A stretch of DNA of 64,000 nucleotides, taken from positions 186,001 through 250,000 of the forward strand of contig NZ_JABWGN010000009.1 of NCBI RefSeq assembly GCF_013363975.1. Reading direction: 5' to 3'. Shown in pieces: positions 1 to 7,253 of this stretch. The translations under genes were made by a program, and so were the position numbers. The notes under the pieces are model-generated. The model made no database searches. It was given only the letters and a program-made list of their open reading frames with translations, and was not told the origin of the DNA. The number at the start of each line of letters is the position of its first letter. Position 1 is the first letter of the stretch. Origin of the DNA: Nonomuraea montanisoli. Its GTDB lineage: Bacteria > Actinomycetota > Actinomycetes > Streptosporangiales > Streptosporangiaceae.

Positions 1-1
1 C

Positions 2-205
2 GAGGCCAGGGTGCGGCTGTGGGTGGACGACGGCGACGTCGTGGTCGAGATCCACGACCACGGCACCTGGAAACCCGGCCCCATGCCCGGCTCGGTCGGC
101 GGCATGGGGCTCTGGGTCGCCCGCATGCTCTCCTCCGACCTGCACCTGCGGGTGGGCGACGGGGGCAGCACGGTCGTGATGCGCTTCCCGGCCAAGTCCT
201 TGTGA
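2..205 (+). CDS. ATP-binding anti-sigma-type protein, C-terminal end (5' end outside window)
   Basis: The reading frame is open from the first bases, so the gene starts upstream of the window. The visible 67 residues contain IHDHGTWKP followed by GGMGLWVARMLSSDLHLRV and a closing GGSTVVMRF strand. This matches the end of the GHKL/HATPase_c fold in RsbW- and SpoIIE-associated serine kinases, where the GxGL box closes over ATP. Such proteins normally phosphorylate or bind anti-anti-sigma factors in the cytoplasm. The partner is not visible. The last codons and the stop lie inside a 23-bp tandem duplication, so the end of the gene has been copied once. Confidence 0.6.
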   Translation, partial: EARVRLWVDDGDVVVEIHDHGTWKPGPMPGSVGGMGLWVARMLSSDLHLRVGDGGSTVVMRFPAKSL

Positions 206-242
206 CCCGGCGCATGAGATCCTTGTGACCCGGCGCATGAGA
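197..242. repeat. Perfect 23-bp tandem duplication over a stop codon
   Basis: Positions 197-219 and 220-242 are identical (tccttgtgacccggcgcatg followed by aga). The first copy contains the stop codon of the anti-sigma gene. The second lies just downstream and runs into the left arm of the terminator hairpin. It looks like a recent slippage or tandem duplication. Confidence 0.9.
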
Positions 243-272
243 AAGGCCCCCGGACCGGGGGCCTTTCTCATG
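236..272. terminator. Intrinsic bidirectional terminator hairpin
   Basis: Two perfect 18-bp arms (236-253 and 255-272) are separated by one base; the realistic structure has a GGACC loop. The GC-rich stem carries a run of T on each strand near its base (cctttctc and its complement), so it can serve both the + strand anti-sigma gene and the - strand membrane-protein operon that ends at 287. Confidence 0.85.
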
Positions 273-286
273 TCCCGTGCTGTGGC

Positions 287-484
287 TCACCTTCTGGTGC
301 GTCCACGCCATCCGCTGTAGCCGCTGCGGATGCTCGCCGTCCCCACGCCCGCCTGGTGCAGGGCGAGGAACATCAGGCCCAGAAGCATGAACGTCGTGCC
401 GGAGATGCCGCCCGGGATCCGGACGTTGACCAAGTCGAGCAGGAACCCCAGCCCGAACACGATCGCCGCGACAACCGCGAGCAT
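287..484 (-). CDS. Small two-helix membrane protein
   Basis: A 65-residue protein with two hydrophobic stretches: LAVVAAIVFGLGFLLDLV near the N terminus and TTFMLLGLMFLALH after a short IPGG turn. An arginine-rich tail (SGWRGRTRR) should stay in the cytoplasm. I chose the ATG at 484 because it follows GTGAGAGG and leaves 7 nt after the stop of the upstream gene; the longer reading frame would overlap that gene. It is the third gene of an operon with the two acidic proteins upstream. Function not recognised. Confidence 0.6.
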   Translation of the reverse strand: MLAVVAAIVFGLGFLLDLVNVRIPGGISGTTFMLLGLMFLALHQAGVGTASIRSGYSGWRGRTRR

Positions 485-491
485 GAGCCTC

Positions 492-1442
492 TCACCTCGT
501 CCCTGTGGTGGTGCCGGCATGGTCGCCGCCCGTGAGGGCCAGCAGGCGCTCCAGCACCGTCCGGTATTCGCGCAGCGCCAGGCGGAGCTGCTCGGTGTCG
601 TGGTCGTCGGAACCGCTCCAGCGCTGCCGCAGCTCGCCCGTGCGGGACGTCAGCGCGCTCGTGAGCTCCTCGACGACCTCGCCGACCAGTCCGTCGGCCC
701 GCTTGACGGCGTCGCCCGGGTCGTCCACGAAGCCGGCCTGCAGCTCGCGCCAGCGCGCCTGCACCTCGGCCGGGTCGCGATCGAACAGCACGATGTCGGC
801 CGGGGCGGCGTGGGAGGGCTTGGCGCCGCCGTCCACGCCGGTGGCGGGGGCGTCGTCACCGGTGGCGGGGGCGTCGTCGCCGGTCGCCGGGGGCGTGTCC
901 TGGGCGGTGTGCGCGGGGCCGGTCAGGTCCTCGTCGACGGCGGGGCCGGGGCCGGTGGAGACGCCGGTGGCGTAGGGGTCACGCCGCGCGTCCTCGTCGT
1001 TCGGACCGGTCAGACCGTCCGACCCGCGGACCTCATGCGTGTGGTCATCATTGGTGTGGTCATCGTGCGTGCGGCCGTCACCGTCGCGCAGAGCGTCACG
1101 CGTGACGTCGTCATCAGGACCGTCGTCATGGGGACCGTCGTTACCGGGGGCGTCGTTGCGCACCGGGCGGGCATCGTCACCGCCGGCCACCAGGACGTCG
1201 TCACCCGTCGTCCCCCGCGCCGGGTCGTGGGCCCTGCCGCCCGCCAGCCCGTCACGATCACGATCGTCATCGACGATCATGCGAAGGTCGTCGTCCTCGG
1301 GCCGCGCGGCCCGTACGTCGTCGTCGCCGCGCACGTCGTCGAGCGCGCCGCGACGATGGTCGTTCCACTGGTCGTGCCGCTCGTCGCCGGGGTGGTCGCC
1401 GCGCTGCGACGGCACCCGCATCTCCTCACCCACGTTCCTCAC
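492..1442 (-). CDS. Asp/His-rich acidic protein with C-terminal helical domain
   Basis: A 316-residue protein. Roughly residues 10-215 are low complexity, dominated by Asp, Arg, His and Gly, with repeated short units such as ATGDDAP, and are probably disordered. The last 100 residues form a helical domain (ARWRELQAGFVDDPGDAVKRAD onward) that resembles the C-terminal half of the protein encoded just upstream (RRWTEVQERFVDAPGFAVTEAD). The start GTG overlaps the upstream stop as GTGA, so translation is coupled. The Asp-rich segment could bind metal or polyphosphate, but that is only a guess. No named family recognised beyond the shared domain. Confidence 0.65.
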   Translation of the reverse strand: MRNVGEEMRVPSQRGDHPGDERHDQWNDHRRGALDDVRGDDDVRAARPEDDDLRMIVDDDRDRDGLAGGRAHDPARGTTGDDVLVAGGDDARPVRNDAPGNDGPHDDGPDDDVTRDALRDGDGRTHDDHTNDDHTHEVRGSDGLTGPNDEDARRDPYATGVSTGPGPAVDEDLTGPAHTAQDTPPATGDDAPATGDDAPATGVDGGAKPSHAAPADIVLFDRDPAEVQARWRELQAGFVDDPGDAVKRADGLVGEVVEELTSALTSRTGELRQRWSGSDDHDTEQLRLALREYRTVLERLLALTGGDHAGTTTGTR

Positions 1443-1984
1443 CGTCCTCGCGTCGTCTCTTCGAGCAGTTCCTCGAAGAGCGCCCGGTAGTGGACCATCG
1501 CCTGCCGGAGCTCCTCGGTGGAGGCCTCCTTGCGGGCCGCGCGCCCGCTGATCTCATGCGCCTTGCGGTAGTGGTCGAGCGTCGACGCGTGGGCCACGGA
1601 CAGGTCGGACAGTCGCTGCTCGTAGTCGTCCGTCGGGTAGCCGCGGTCGGACATGACCGACGTCACGAGCTGGTCCGCCTCGGTCACCGCGAAGCCGGGC
1701 GCGTCCACGAAGCGCTCCTGCACCTCGGTCCACCGCCTGGCGTAGCTGTTGCGCGTCTCCTCGGAAAGGGGCCGGATGTCGAGCTCCGCGTGCCGCTGCT
1801 CGCGGGCCAGCAGTTCCTGCTCGGCCTCTTTCTTGCTGTCGTGCTCGGCCATCAGGCGTTCGTACTCGGGGCCGAAACGGGCGCGGAGGCGGCTGCGGCG
1901 CTGTTGCTGAAGCACCACGTAGCCGACTGCGGCGAGCGCCACCACCGCGACCACGACGACGGCCACCCAGATCAAGGTGGACAT
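1439..1984 (-). CDS. Membrane-anchored helical protein, paralogue of the downstream acidic protein
   Basis: A 181-residue protein with a single N-terminal transmembrane segment (LIWVAVVVVAVVALAAVGYV), then a basic stretch (QQQRRSRLRARF) and a long, highly charged, predicted helical cytoplasmic region. The start at 1984 is preceded by GGAGGCGAAGAAC, a good ribosome-binding site; the 26 residues before it in the open frame are not needed. The C-terminal half is homologous to the end of the next gene, suggesting duplication, and the two genes are coupled by GTGA. Possibly an envelope-associated scaffold; function unknown. Confidence 0.7.
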   Translation of the reverse strand: MSTLIWVAVVVVAVVALAAVGYVVLQQQRRSRLRARFGPEYERLMAEHDSKKEAEQELLAREQRHAELDIRPLSEETRNSYARRWTEVQERFVDAPGFAVTEADQLVTSVMSDRGYPTDDYEQRLSDLSVAHASTLDHYRKAHEISGRAARKEASTEELRQAMVHYRALFEELLEETTRGR

Positions 1985-2204
1985 GTTCTTCGCCTCCGGT
2001 CTCTGTGTTGAGACCTGCGACTGCCCCCGAACGGGCGCTCGAAACGCTGTGGGACGGCGCACGGCCCCCTGTCAGCCATGACGCGTCCACGGAAGTCCCC
2101 GGGCCCCTGACTACGGCGGAGAGCCTGAGCGACGCCCTCAGCCCCGTACAGCAGACGTGATCATCAGGAAGTCGTGCTCAGGCAGCGGTGGCCCTGAGAA
2201 GGGG

Positions 2205-2633
2205 TCACTCGATGTGAAGCGCTTCCCGCGCCTCGGCCAGCACAGCGGCCACATGAGACCGGCCGCCGGGCTCGGCAGGCACCTCCCGGAACCCCTCCTC
2301 GGGGTCGTACGCCACGTCGAGCCCCGCGTCGACGAGCCGTTGCGCCCACCGCAGGGCGGTGTTCAACCGCTCGGACGCCGGCGGCTTCCCCTGGGCGGCG
2401 GCGGACAGGTTGCGCAGGTTCGTGGCGGGCCCGGACTGGAGGTGCGCCCGCGCCACCTTCCACGGCACGGCGCGGCTGTGATCGAGCGTCGGTTTCACCA
2501 GCCCGGCGGCACGCTTGGCCTGGAGAACGCCTGATTCGCTCACGCCGAAGTGCGCGGCCAGGTCGCGCACGTTCCACCCCTCCGCCACGAGCCGCGCCAG
2601 CTCCCCGCGGTCGATCGCCGGCCTACGCCCCAA
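2205..2633 (-). CDS. Helix-turn-helix DNA-binding protein
   Basis: About 142 residues from a TTG start at 2633, preceded by GGAGG at a 4-nt spacing. Residues near the N terminus read RGELARLVAEGWNVRDLAAH and then FGVSESGVLQAKRAAGLV, a classical helix-turn-helix. The rest is helical (LNTALRWAQRLVDAGLDVAY). The open frame continues upstream through the tRNA-Pro gene, so a longer start is unlikely. It lies just outside the tRNA attachment site, on the chromosomal side. Target unknown. Confidence 0.6.
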   Translation of the reverse strand: MGRRPAIDRGELARLVAEGWNVRDLAAHFGVSESGVLQAKRAAGLVKPTLDHSRAVPWKVARAHLQSGPATNLRNLSAAAQGKPPASERLNTALRWAQRLVDAGLDVAYDPEEGFREVPAEPGGRSHVAAVLAEAREALHIE

Positions 2634-2721
2634 GATCCCTCCGCTCCGCCCGCGATGTGCACAGGCGCCTCCGATGTGCGCTAAGGTTATGACGTCTCGC
2701 CCCGCAGGGACGGACACACAC

Positions 2722-2795
<74 letters not shown>

Positions 2796-2875
2796 CGGTG
2801 AAACAGGCCGGTCGGCCTGGGTGAAAGCCCAGGTAGGCCGGTCTTTCTGCTTCTCTCTGCGATCATGCTGATCAT

Positions 2876-3588
2876 CTACACCGCCCGGAGCTCGGGACCA
2901 GTTTGGGACCAGCCCTGGTTGAGGTGGGCGCTCAAGGCGTTGCTCGCCGCCACGAGGGAGTTGCTGTCCGGGTGGAGGTACCGCTGGGTGGTGGTCAGGG
3001 ACCCGTGGCCGGCGATCTTCCGCAGCACGTGAACCGGGACCCCGGCGTCGGCCATCCAGGTGGGACCGGTGTGGCGGAGATCGTGCCGGCGAAGGTGTTC
3101 GTAGCCGAGCTTCGCCACGACCTCGTCCCAGTGTGTCGCGTCCCGCAGAACCGCGGTGGTGATGCGGCCCCCTCTGGGACCAGTGAGCAGCCGAGCGGTC
3201 GGATCAGTGCCGGCGGCCTCAAGACGCCGCAGCACCGGCTTTCGGACCTCGGCGATGATCGGGACCTTCCTGGCTCGCTTGCCCTTCGTCCCTTTGTCAG
3301 CGAGACCACCAGGGAGATCACGACTTCACCCCACCCTTCGTAGCAATCAGTGGAACGTTCCACGGGTACCTTTCGCCAGCCGCTCAAGCGCCGCCCAGTT
3401 GGGCAGTGCGAGCGCTCGCGGGTCATCGAGTTCGTCTTCGGCTCTCTTGTACTCGCTCTGCCAGCGGTGATCCGTGCGGGGTTGCGGTCGATGATGTTGT
3501 CCCGAACGGCCTGCTCCATGACGCGGATGAGGACGGCCAGGCTGTTCTTGACAGTGGAGCGACTGCACTCGTTGGCGATCCACGCGCC
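2876..3588 (-). pseudogene. int: Tyrosine integrase remnant (copy 1)
   Basis: The catalytic C-terminal part is intact in one frame: LTGPRGGRITT, then HDLRHTGPTWMADAGV and the C-terminal box GHGSLTTTQRYLHPDS with the nucleophilic Tyr. Upstream pieces are spread over other frames: NECSRSTVKNSLAVLIRVMEQA and RDNIIDRNPARITAG (core-binding region), WQSEYKRAEDELDD and VERSTDCYEGWGEVVIS. At least three frameshifts and a deletion near 3310 separate them, and the N-terminal arm-binding domain is missing. It ends about 80 bp from tRNA-Pro, the normal position for an integrase at its own attachment site. It cannot be active. Confidence 0.85.
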
Positions 3589-4045
3589 TGGCCCGAGGCG
3601 GCCTCGACAAAGGCCAGGAGCGCGTGCTGTGAGCGTTCTGCCTGCTCGGCTCGCGCGGCCTCATCCGGGGCGCGGTGGATGGCCGTGGTGGCCTCCAACG
3701 CGTCCGATGCGAGCCGACCCAGCTCGGCGTCTGAGTTGAGTAGCCGCAGCCTGAACAACGCGGCCTTGGCGTTCGCGCGCTCGTCCAGCGCCTCATCCCG
3801 GGCGCTGATGTACGTCGAGCCGTCCGGGTCGTCCGCTTGCGATACCGGCGGGCGCTCTGGCTGGCCCGGTACGAGGTGATGGCGCCGGCGAAGGCGCCGT
3901 AGGCGGCGAGCTGTTCTTGCCGGAGCCGCTCGTAGCGGGCTTCTGATCGCGCCTGCCTCGCGGCGCGTGCCTGAAAGACGTAGGTGGCTGTGGCGCCGAG
4001 GAGTGTGCCGACGACGGTGATGAGGCTCGTGATCGCACTCTTCAT
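3583..4045 (-). pseudogene. Frameshifted membrane-anchored hypothetical protein
   Basis: The N-terminal half reads MKSAITSLITVVGTLLGAT, then ATYVFQARAARQ and a charged helix; the second half (DDPDGSTYISARDEALDERA and so on) is in another frame, so a frameshift lies near 3835. The original protein would have one N-terminal transmembrane helix and a long cytoplasmic helix, a type common on actinobacterial integrative elements. Its 3' end runs straight into the integrase remnant at about 3583, which marks a deletion junction. Confidence 0.6.
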
Positions 4046-4144
4046 CTCGCCAGTTGAGCATGGTCCAGCGGCCACTGCCCAGCACGATATGCCGCGCGGT
4101 GACCGTCTCCCGGAGTTCTGGGGCCCGCAGCCCGGCAACCGTGC

Positions 4145-4335
4145 TCGGTCACCATCACCGGTCGGCCGCCGATCTGGCAGGCGGCGCGGGCGGCGTCCAA
4201 GCCCTCCAGAATGCGCTCGGAGATGAGGTCGCGTTCCACCTCGGCGGCCGTCGCGGCGACCAGGAACAGCATCTTGTCGGCGATGCTCTGCCCGGCGGGG
4301 CGGTGGATGCCGGCACGGATGCCGCTCAGGATGGG
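4145..4335 (-). pseudogene. Serine recombinase (resolvase/invertase) fragment
   Basis: A short open stretch reads LFLVAATAAEVERDLISERI followed by LEGLDAARAA and GGRPVMVTE. This corresponds to the E-helix region and the start of the DNA-binding domain in resolvases and large serine recombinases (family pattern ...AEFERDLIRERT...GRRGGRP). The catalytic Ser domain and the helix-turn-helix are absent, so it is a remnant of a second mobile element. Confidence 0.65.
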
Positions 4336-4508
4336 GTGCCGTTAGGAAACATGTCAGCAGCCCCAAACGAGTCCATCCCCGCTGGCGGCTCGTCGCACGC
4401 GGGCTTCGAACATCGTGGGATAAGTCCGGCACATGCTGTCGCGATGGCGGGGCGGAAAGCGTTCGCGCAGGTCGGAACTGGTAACCCGCGCTATTTGACT
4501 CCGATGAG

Positions 4509-5015
4509 TTACCGTCGAGGGATGCATCCCTGGAGGACCTGGGACGAAGTCAGGTCATGTCCGTGGCCCTGGCTGCACGTCGGTCCTTGGTGATTGGTCG
4601 AAGAAGCAAGGAAGCGACTCAAGCACTGCGATGCTGGCCGGCGGAAACTGGTGCGGAGGATCAACGGAACCTTCCTCGTTTGCACGCAGGTGTCGGTCGA
4701 TGAAGCGTTGAGTTCTGCTAAGGACCGTGGCGCACTGAGCGGGACGACAAGTCCAGCCTCGGTCAGTTCAACCTCGACCAGGTCGATGTACCACCAACCC
4801 TGTACCGGGCCCTCGAACACAACGGGCCTGGTCAATTGGATGCCTTGGTCGAGCAATAGGAAGCTGCGATCGATGGTCGGCCGTCCGGCCACTTGGTACT
4901 CAGGTAAGAGTTGCGCGTCGTAGGCGACAACCTCTCCGATCCGGCGGCCGGGGCACCATTGACCCGTTCGGTGAAAGACCCAGACGCTCTCGATGAGCGG
5001 CCCTGGGTGGACCAC
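4509..5015 (-). CDS. Hypothetical protein
   Basis: A 168-residue reading frame. The first 110 residues look like a folded beta-rich protein ([40 protein letters not shown]); the tail is Ser/Thr/Cys-rich and less convincing. Codon use is less GC-biased than in the flanking operons, as expected for acquired DNA. It lies between the recombinase remnant and the hisF fragment. I do not recognise a family. The 3' half could be frame-drifted, so treat the C terminus with care. Confidence 0.4.
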   Translation of the reverse strand: MVHPGPLIESVWVFHRTGQWCPGRRIGEVVAYDAQLLPEYQVAGRPTIDRSFLLLDQGIQLTRPVVFEGPVQGWWYIDLVEVELTEAGLVVPLSAPRSLAELNASSTDTCVQTRKVPLILRTSFRRPASQCLSRFLASSTNHQGPTCSQGHGHDLTSSQVLQGCIPRR

Positions 5016-5083
5016 TCGCCTTCAGCGCCAGGCCCCTATCTTCTCGGCCAACCTCTTGAGGGACTCGACCGGGCGCGCCGGGC

Positions 5084-5441
5084 GCCCGGCACGCCGAGCG
5101 GGTTCGAGGTGACCACGCACGGCGGGCGGCGCGGCACGGGCCTCGACGCGGTGGAGTGGGCGGCGCGCGGCGAGGAACTGGGCGTGGGCGAGATCCTGCT
5201 CAACTCGATGGACGGCGACGGCACGCGCGAGGGTTACGACCTGGAGATGCTGCGCGCGGTGCGGGCCGTGGTGCGGGTCCCGGTGATCGCCAGCGGCGGC
5301 GCGGGACGGCTGGAGGACTTCCCGCCGGCGGTGGAGGCGGGCGCTGACGCGGTGCTGGCGGCGTCGGTGTTCCACTTCGGCACCCTCAAGATCGCCGACG
5401 TGAAGGAGACGCTCCGCACGGCGGGTCATCCCGTGCGGTAG
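5084..5441 (+). pseudogene. hisF: 5'-truncated hisF (imidazole glycerol phosphate synthase, cyclase subunit)
   Basis: Only the last 115 or so residues remain: [80 protein letters not shown]. These are the C-terminal half of the HisF (beta/alpha)8 barrel, including the LLNSMDxDGT phosphate-binding segment. Homology stops abruptly near 5084, where unrelated sequence begins. The catalytic N-terminal Asp is lost, so this is a non-functional duplicate; a complete hisF should exist elsewhere. Confidence 0.85.
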
Positions 5442-5451
5442 TCGCGCAGTG

Positions 5452-5541
5452 CGGTCCTCGTGGGGCCCGCTTCGCGCGGCGCGTTTCCTCGCGAGGCGCG
5501 CTTCGCGTGGGTCGGTCCTCGTGGTGCGCGCTTCGCGCGTG
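5452..5541. repeat. Imperfect repeats rich in cgcttcgcg
   Basis: Two copies of a unit beginning cggtcctcgtgg and ending in a gcgcttcgcgcg-like palindrome start at about 5452 and 5512, with a further cgcgaggcgcgcttcgcg hairpin between them. They lie in the gap between the hisF fragment and the beta-lactamase-like gene. They could be a terminator cluster or an intergenic repeat family. Confidence 0.5.
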
Positions 5542-5706
5542 GGCGCCGGGCTGTGAGAGCCGCACAGCCCGGTCCTCGCCCGATCGGTCCGGGCGGCCTT
5601 TGGCCGAGCCCACGAACGGGTGGGCCACCAGTGGTGGAAGCTGACGAACACCGCCCTGTCAGCCGCCCCTAAGCTCCCCCGGAAACGGAGCCAGAAGGGG
5701 ATACCG

Positions 5707-7092
5707 GTGTCGAAACTGGATGAGATCGCTGCGTGGCTGCGGCGCCGGCTGCCGGATCTGCTCGCGGAGAACCAGGTGCCGGGGGCGGCGGTGGCGCTCT
5801 GCGCCGGTGACGCGACGGTCGACGCCGCGGCCGGGCTGCTCAACACCGTCACGGGCGTCGAGGCCACGGCCGACTCGCTGTTCCAGATCGGCTCGATCAC
5901 GAAGGTCCTGACCACGACGCTGGCGATGCAGCTGGTGGACGAGGGTGCGCTGCACCTGGACGCTCACGTGCGGGCCTACCTCCCCGGGTTCCGGCTCGCC
6001 GACGACGACGCTGCCGGACGGATCACCGTCCGGCAGCTCATGTGCCACGTCGCGGGCTTCGAAGGCGACGTCTTCACCGACACCGGCAAGGGCGACGACT
6101 GCCTGGAGAAGTACGTCGGCCTGCTGCGCGAGGTCCCGCAGTTGTTCGAGCCCGGCGAGCTGTTCTCCTACAACAACGCCGGCTTCTGCGTGCTGGGCCG
6201 GATCGTCGAGGTCGTCCGGGGCAGGCCGTTCGACGACTGCGTTCGGGCGCACCTGTTCGAGCCCCTGGGGCTGGCGCACGCCGCGAACGACCCGTACGAC
6301 GCGATCCTCCACCGCACAGCGGTGGGGCACGTCGAACGGGAGCCCGGAGGCCCGTTCGAACCCACCCGCGTCTGGGCTCTGGCCCGGTCGAACGCGCCGG
6401 CCGGCTCGATGCTGGCGATGCGCGCCTGCGACCTGCTGGCCTTCGCCCGCATGCACCTGGCGGGCGGCCTGGGTCCGGACGGCCGGGCGGTGCTCAGCCA
6501 GGAGAGCGTCCTGGCCATGAGGCAGCCGCAGGTCGCGCAGCCGGACCTCGACCAGGGCACCGGCTGGGGTCTCGGCTGGGAGCTCTTCCACCGCCCAGAC
6601 CGGGCGGTCTTCGGCCACGACGGCAACACCATCGGTCAGTCGGCGTTCCTGCGGGTGGTCCCGGAGCGGGACGTGGCGCTGGTGATCCTCACCAACGGGG
6701 GGCGCCCGAAGCCGGTCTTCCGCGAGCTCGCCGGGCGCGTGCTCGGGGAGCTCGCCGGGGTCGAGCCGGGCGAGGCGCCCCGGCCGGACCCGGCCGCGCC
6801 CCCGCTGGACGCCGCCCGCTACGCCGGCACCTACCTGTCGAGCACCTCGCGGACCACGGTGAGCCAGGACGCCGATGGGCGGCTGTGGCTGGACCGAACC
6901 CCCCTCGGCGTCACCGCAGGCCTGGGCGCGGCGCCGTACCGCACCGAACTGGTCGCCTGGCGCGGCGACTCGGTGCTCCCGGCTGAACCCGAAGGGGGGG
7001 TCCGCGCGCCGCTCGCCTTCCTCGGAGACGACGGGCAGGGGCGGGCCCGCTACCTGCACACCGGCCGGGCCGACCGGCGGGTGCCGTCCTGA
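5707..7092 (+). CDS. Serine hydrolase, beta-lactamase/class C family
   Basis: A 461-residue protein with the three active-site motifs of penicillin-binding-protein-like serine hydrolases: SITK (Ser63, Lys66), YNN (Tyr155) and HDG (His304). The order and spacing fit class C beta-lactamase, DD-peptidase and esterase EstB-type enzymes. The C-terminal 90 residues (YAGTYLSSTS...) form the lipocalin-like beta domain often attached to this family. No signal peptide is seen, so it is probably cytoplasmic and more likely a peptidase or esterase than a resistance enzyme. I chose the GTG at 5707 after AGAAGGGG. It is a single gene upstream of the peptide transporter; a role in peptide or ester hydrolysis is possible but unproven. 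Confidence 0.85.
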   Translation: MSKLDEIAAWLRRRLPDLLAENQVPGAAVALCAGDATVDAAAGLLNTVTGVEATADSLFQIGSITKVLTTTLAMQLVDEGALHLDAHVRAYLPGFRLADDDAAGRITVRQLMCHVAGFEGDVFTDTGKGDDCLEKYVGLLREVPQLFEPGELFSYNNAGFCVLGRIVEVVRGRPFDDCVRAHLFEPLGLAHAANDPYDAILHRTAVGHVEREPGGPFEPTRVWALARSNAPAGSMLAMRACDLLAFARMHLAGGLGPDGRAVLSQESVLAMRQPQVAQPDLDQGTGWGLGWELFHRPDRAVFGHDGNTIGQSAFLRVVPERDVALVILTNGGRPKPVFRELAGRVLGELAGVEPGEAPRPDPAAPPLDAARYAGTYLSSTSRTTVSQDADGRLWLDRTPLGVTAGLGAAPYRTELVAWRGDSVLPAEPEGGVRAPLAFLGDDGQGRARYLHTGRADRRVPS

Positions 7093-7119
7093 ACTCCTGA
7101 CCGGTCGAGGTTCCGCCGC

Positions 7120-7171
7120 GCCGCGACGGCTCGCGGCGATCAGTATGCCGCGACGGCTCGCGGCGATCAGT
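7120..7171. repeat. 27-bp tandem repeat, two copies
   Basis: The 25-bp unit gccgcgacggctcgcggcga followed by tcagt occurs at 7120-7144 and 7147-7171, separated by two bases, with a partial third unit after it. It contains a ccgcgacggctcgcgg hairpin. It sits between two + strand genes, where it could act as a terminator. Confidence 0.75.
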
Positions 7172-7253
7172 TCGTCGCGACGGACGAAGGCGGGCTTCGA
7201 GCTTCGATCGACGCGACGAACACCGCCAGGGGACCGGGTCCCACTATCGTCCA

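Noticed and set aside
330-1490. Long + strand open frame (386 codons) opposite the acidic protein
   Set aside because: Its Val/Arg-rich product is what the antisense of an Asp-rich GC gene gives; the - strand genes have ribosome-binding sites, a membrane segment and coupled starts.
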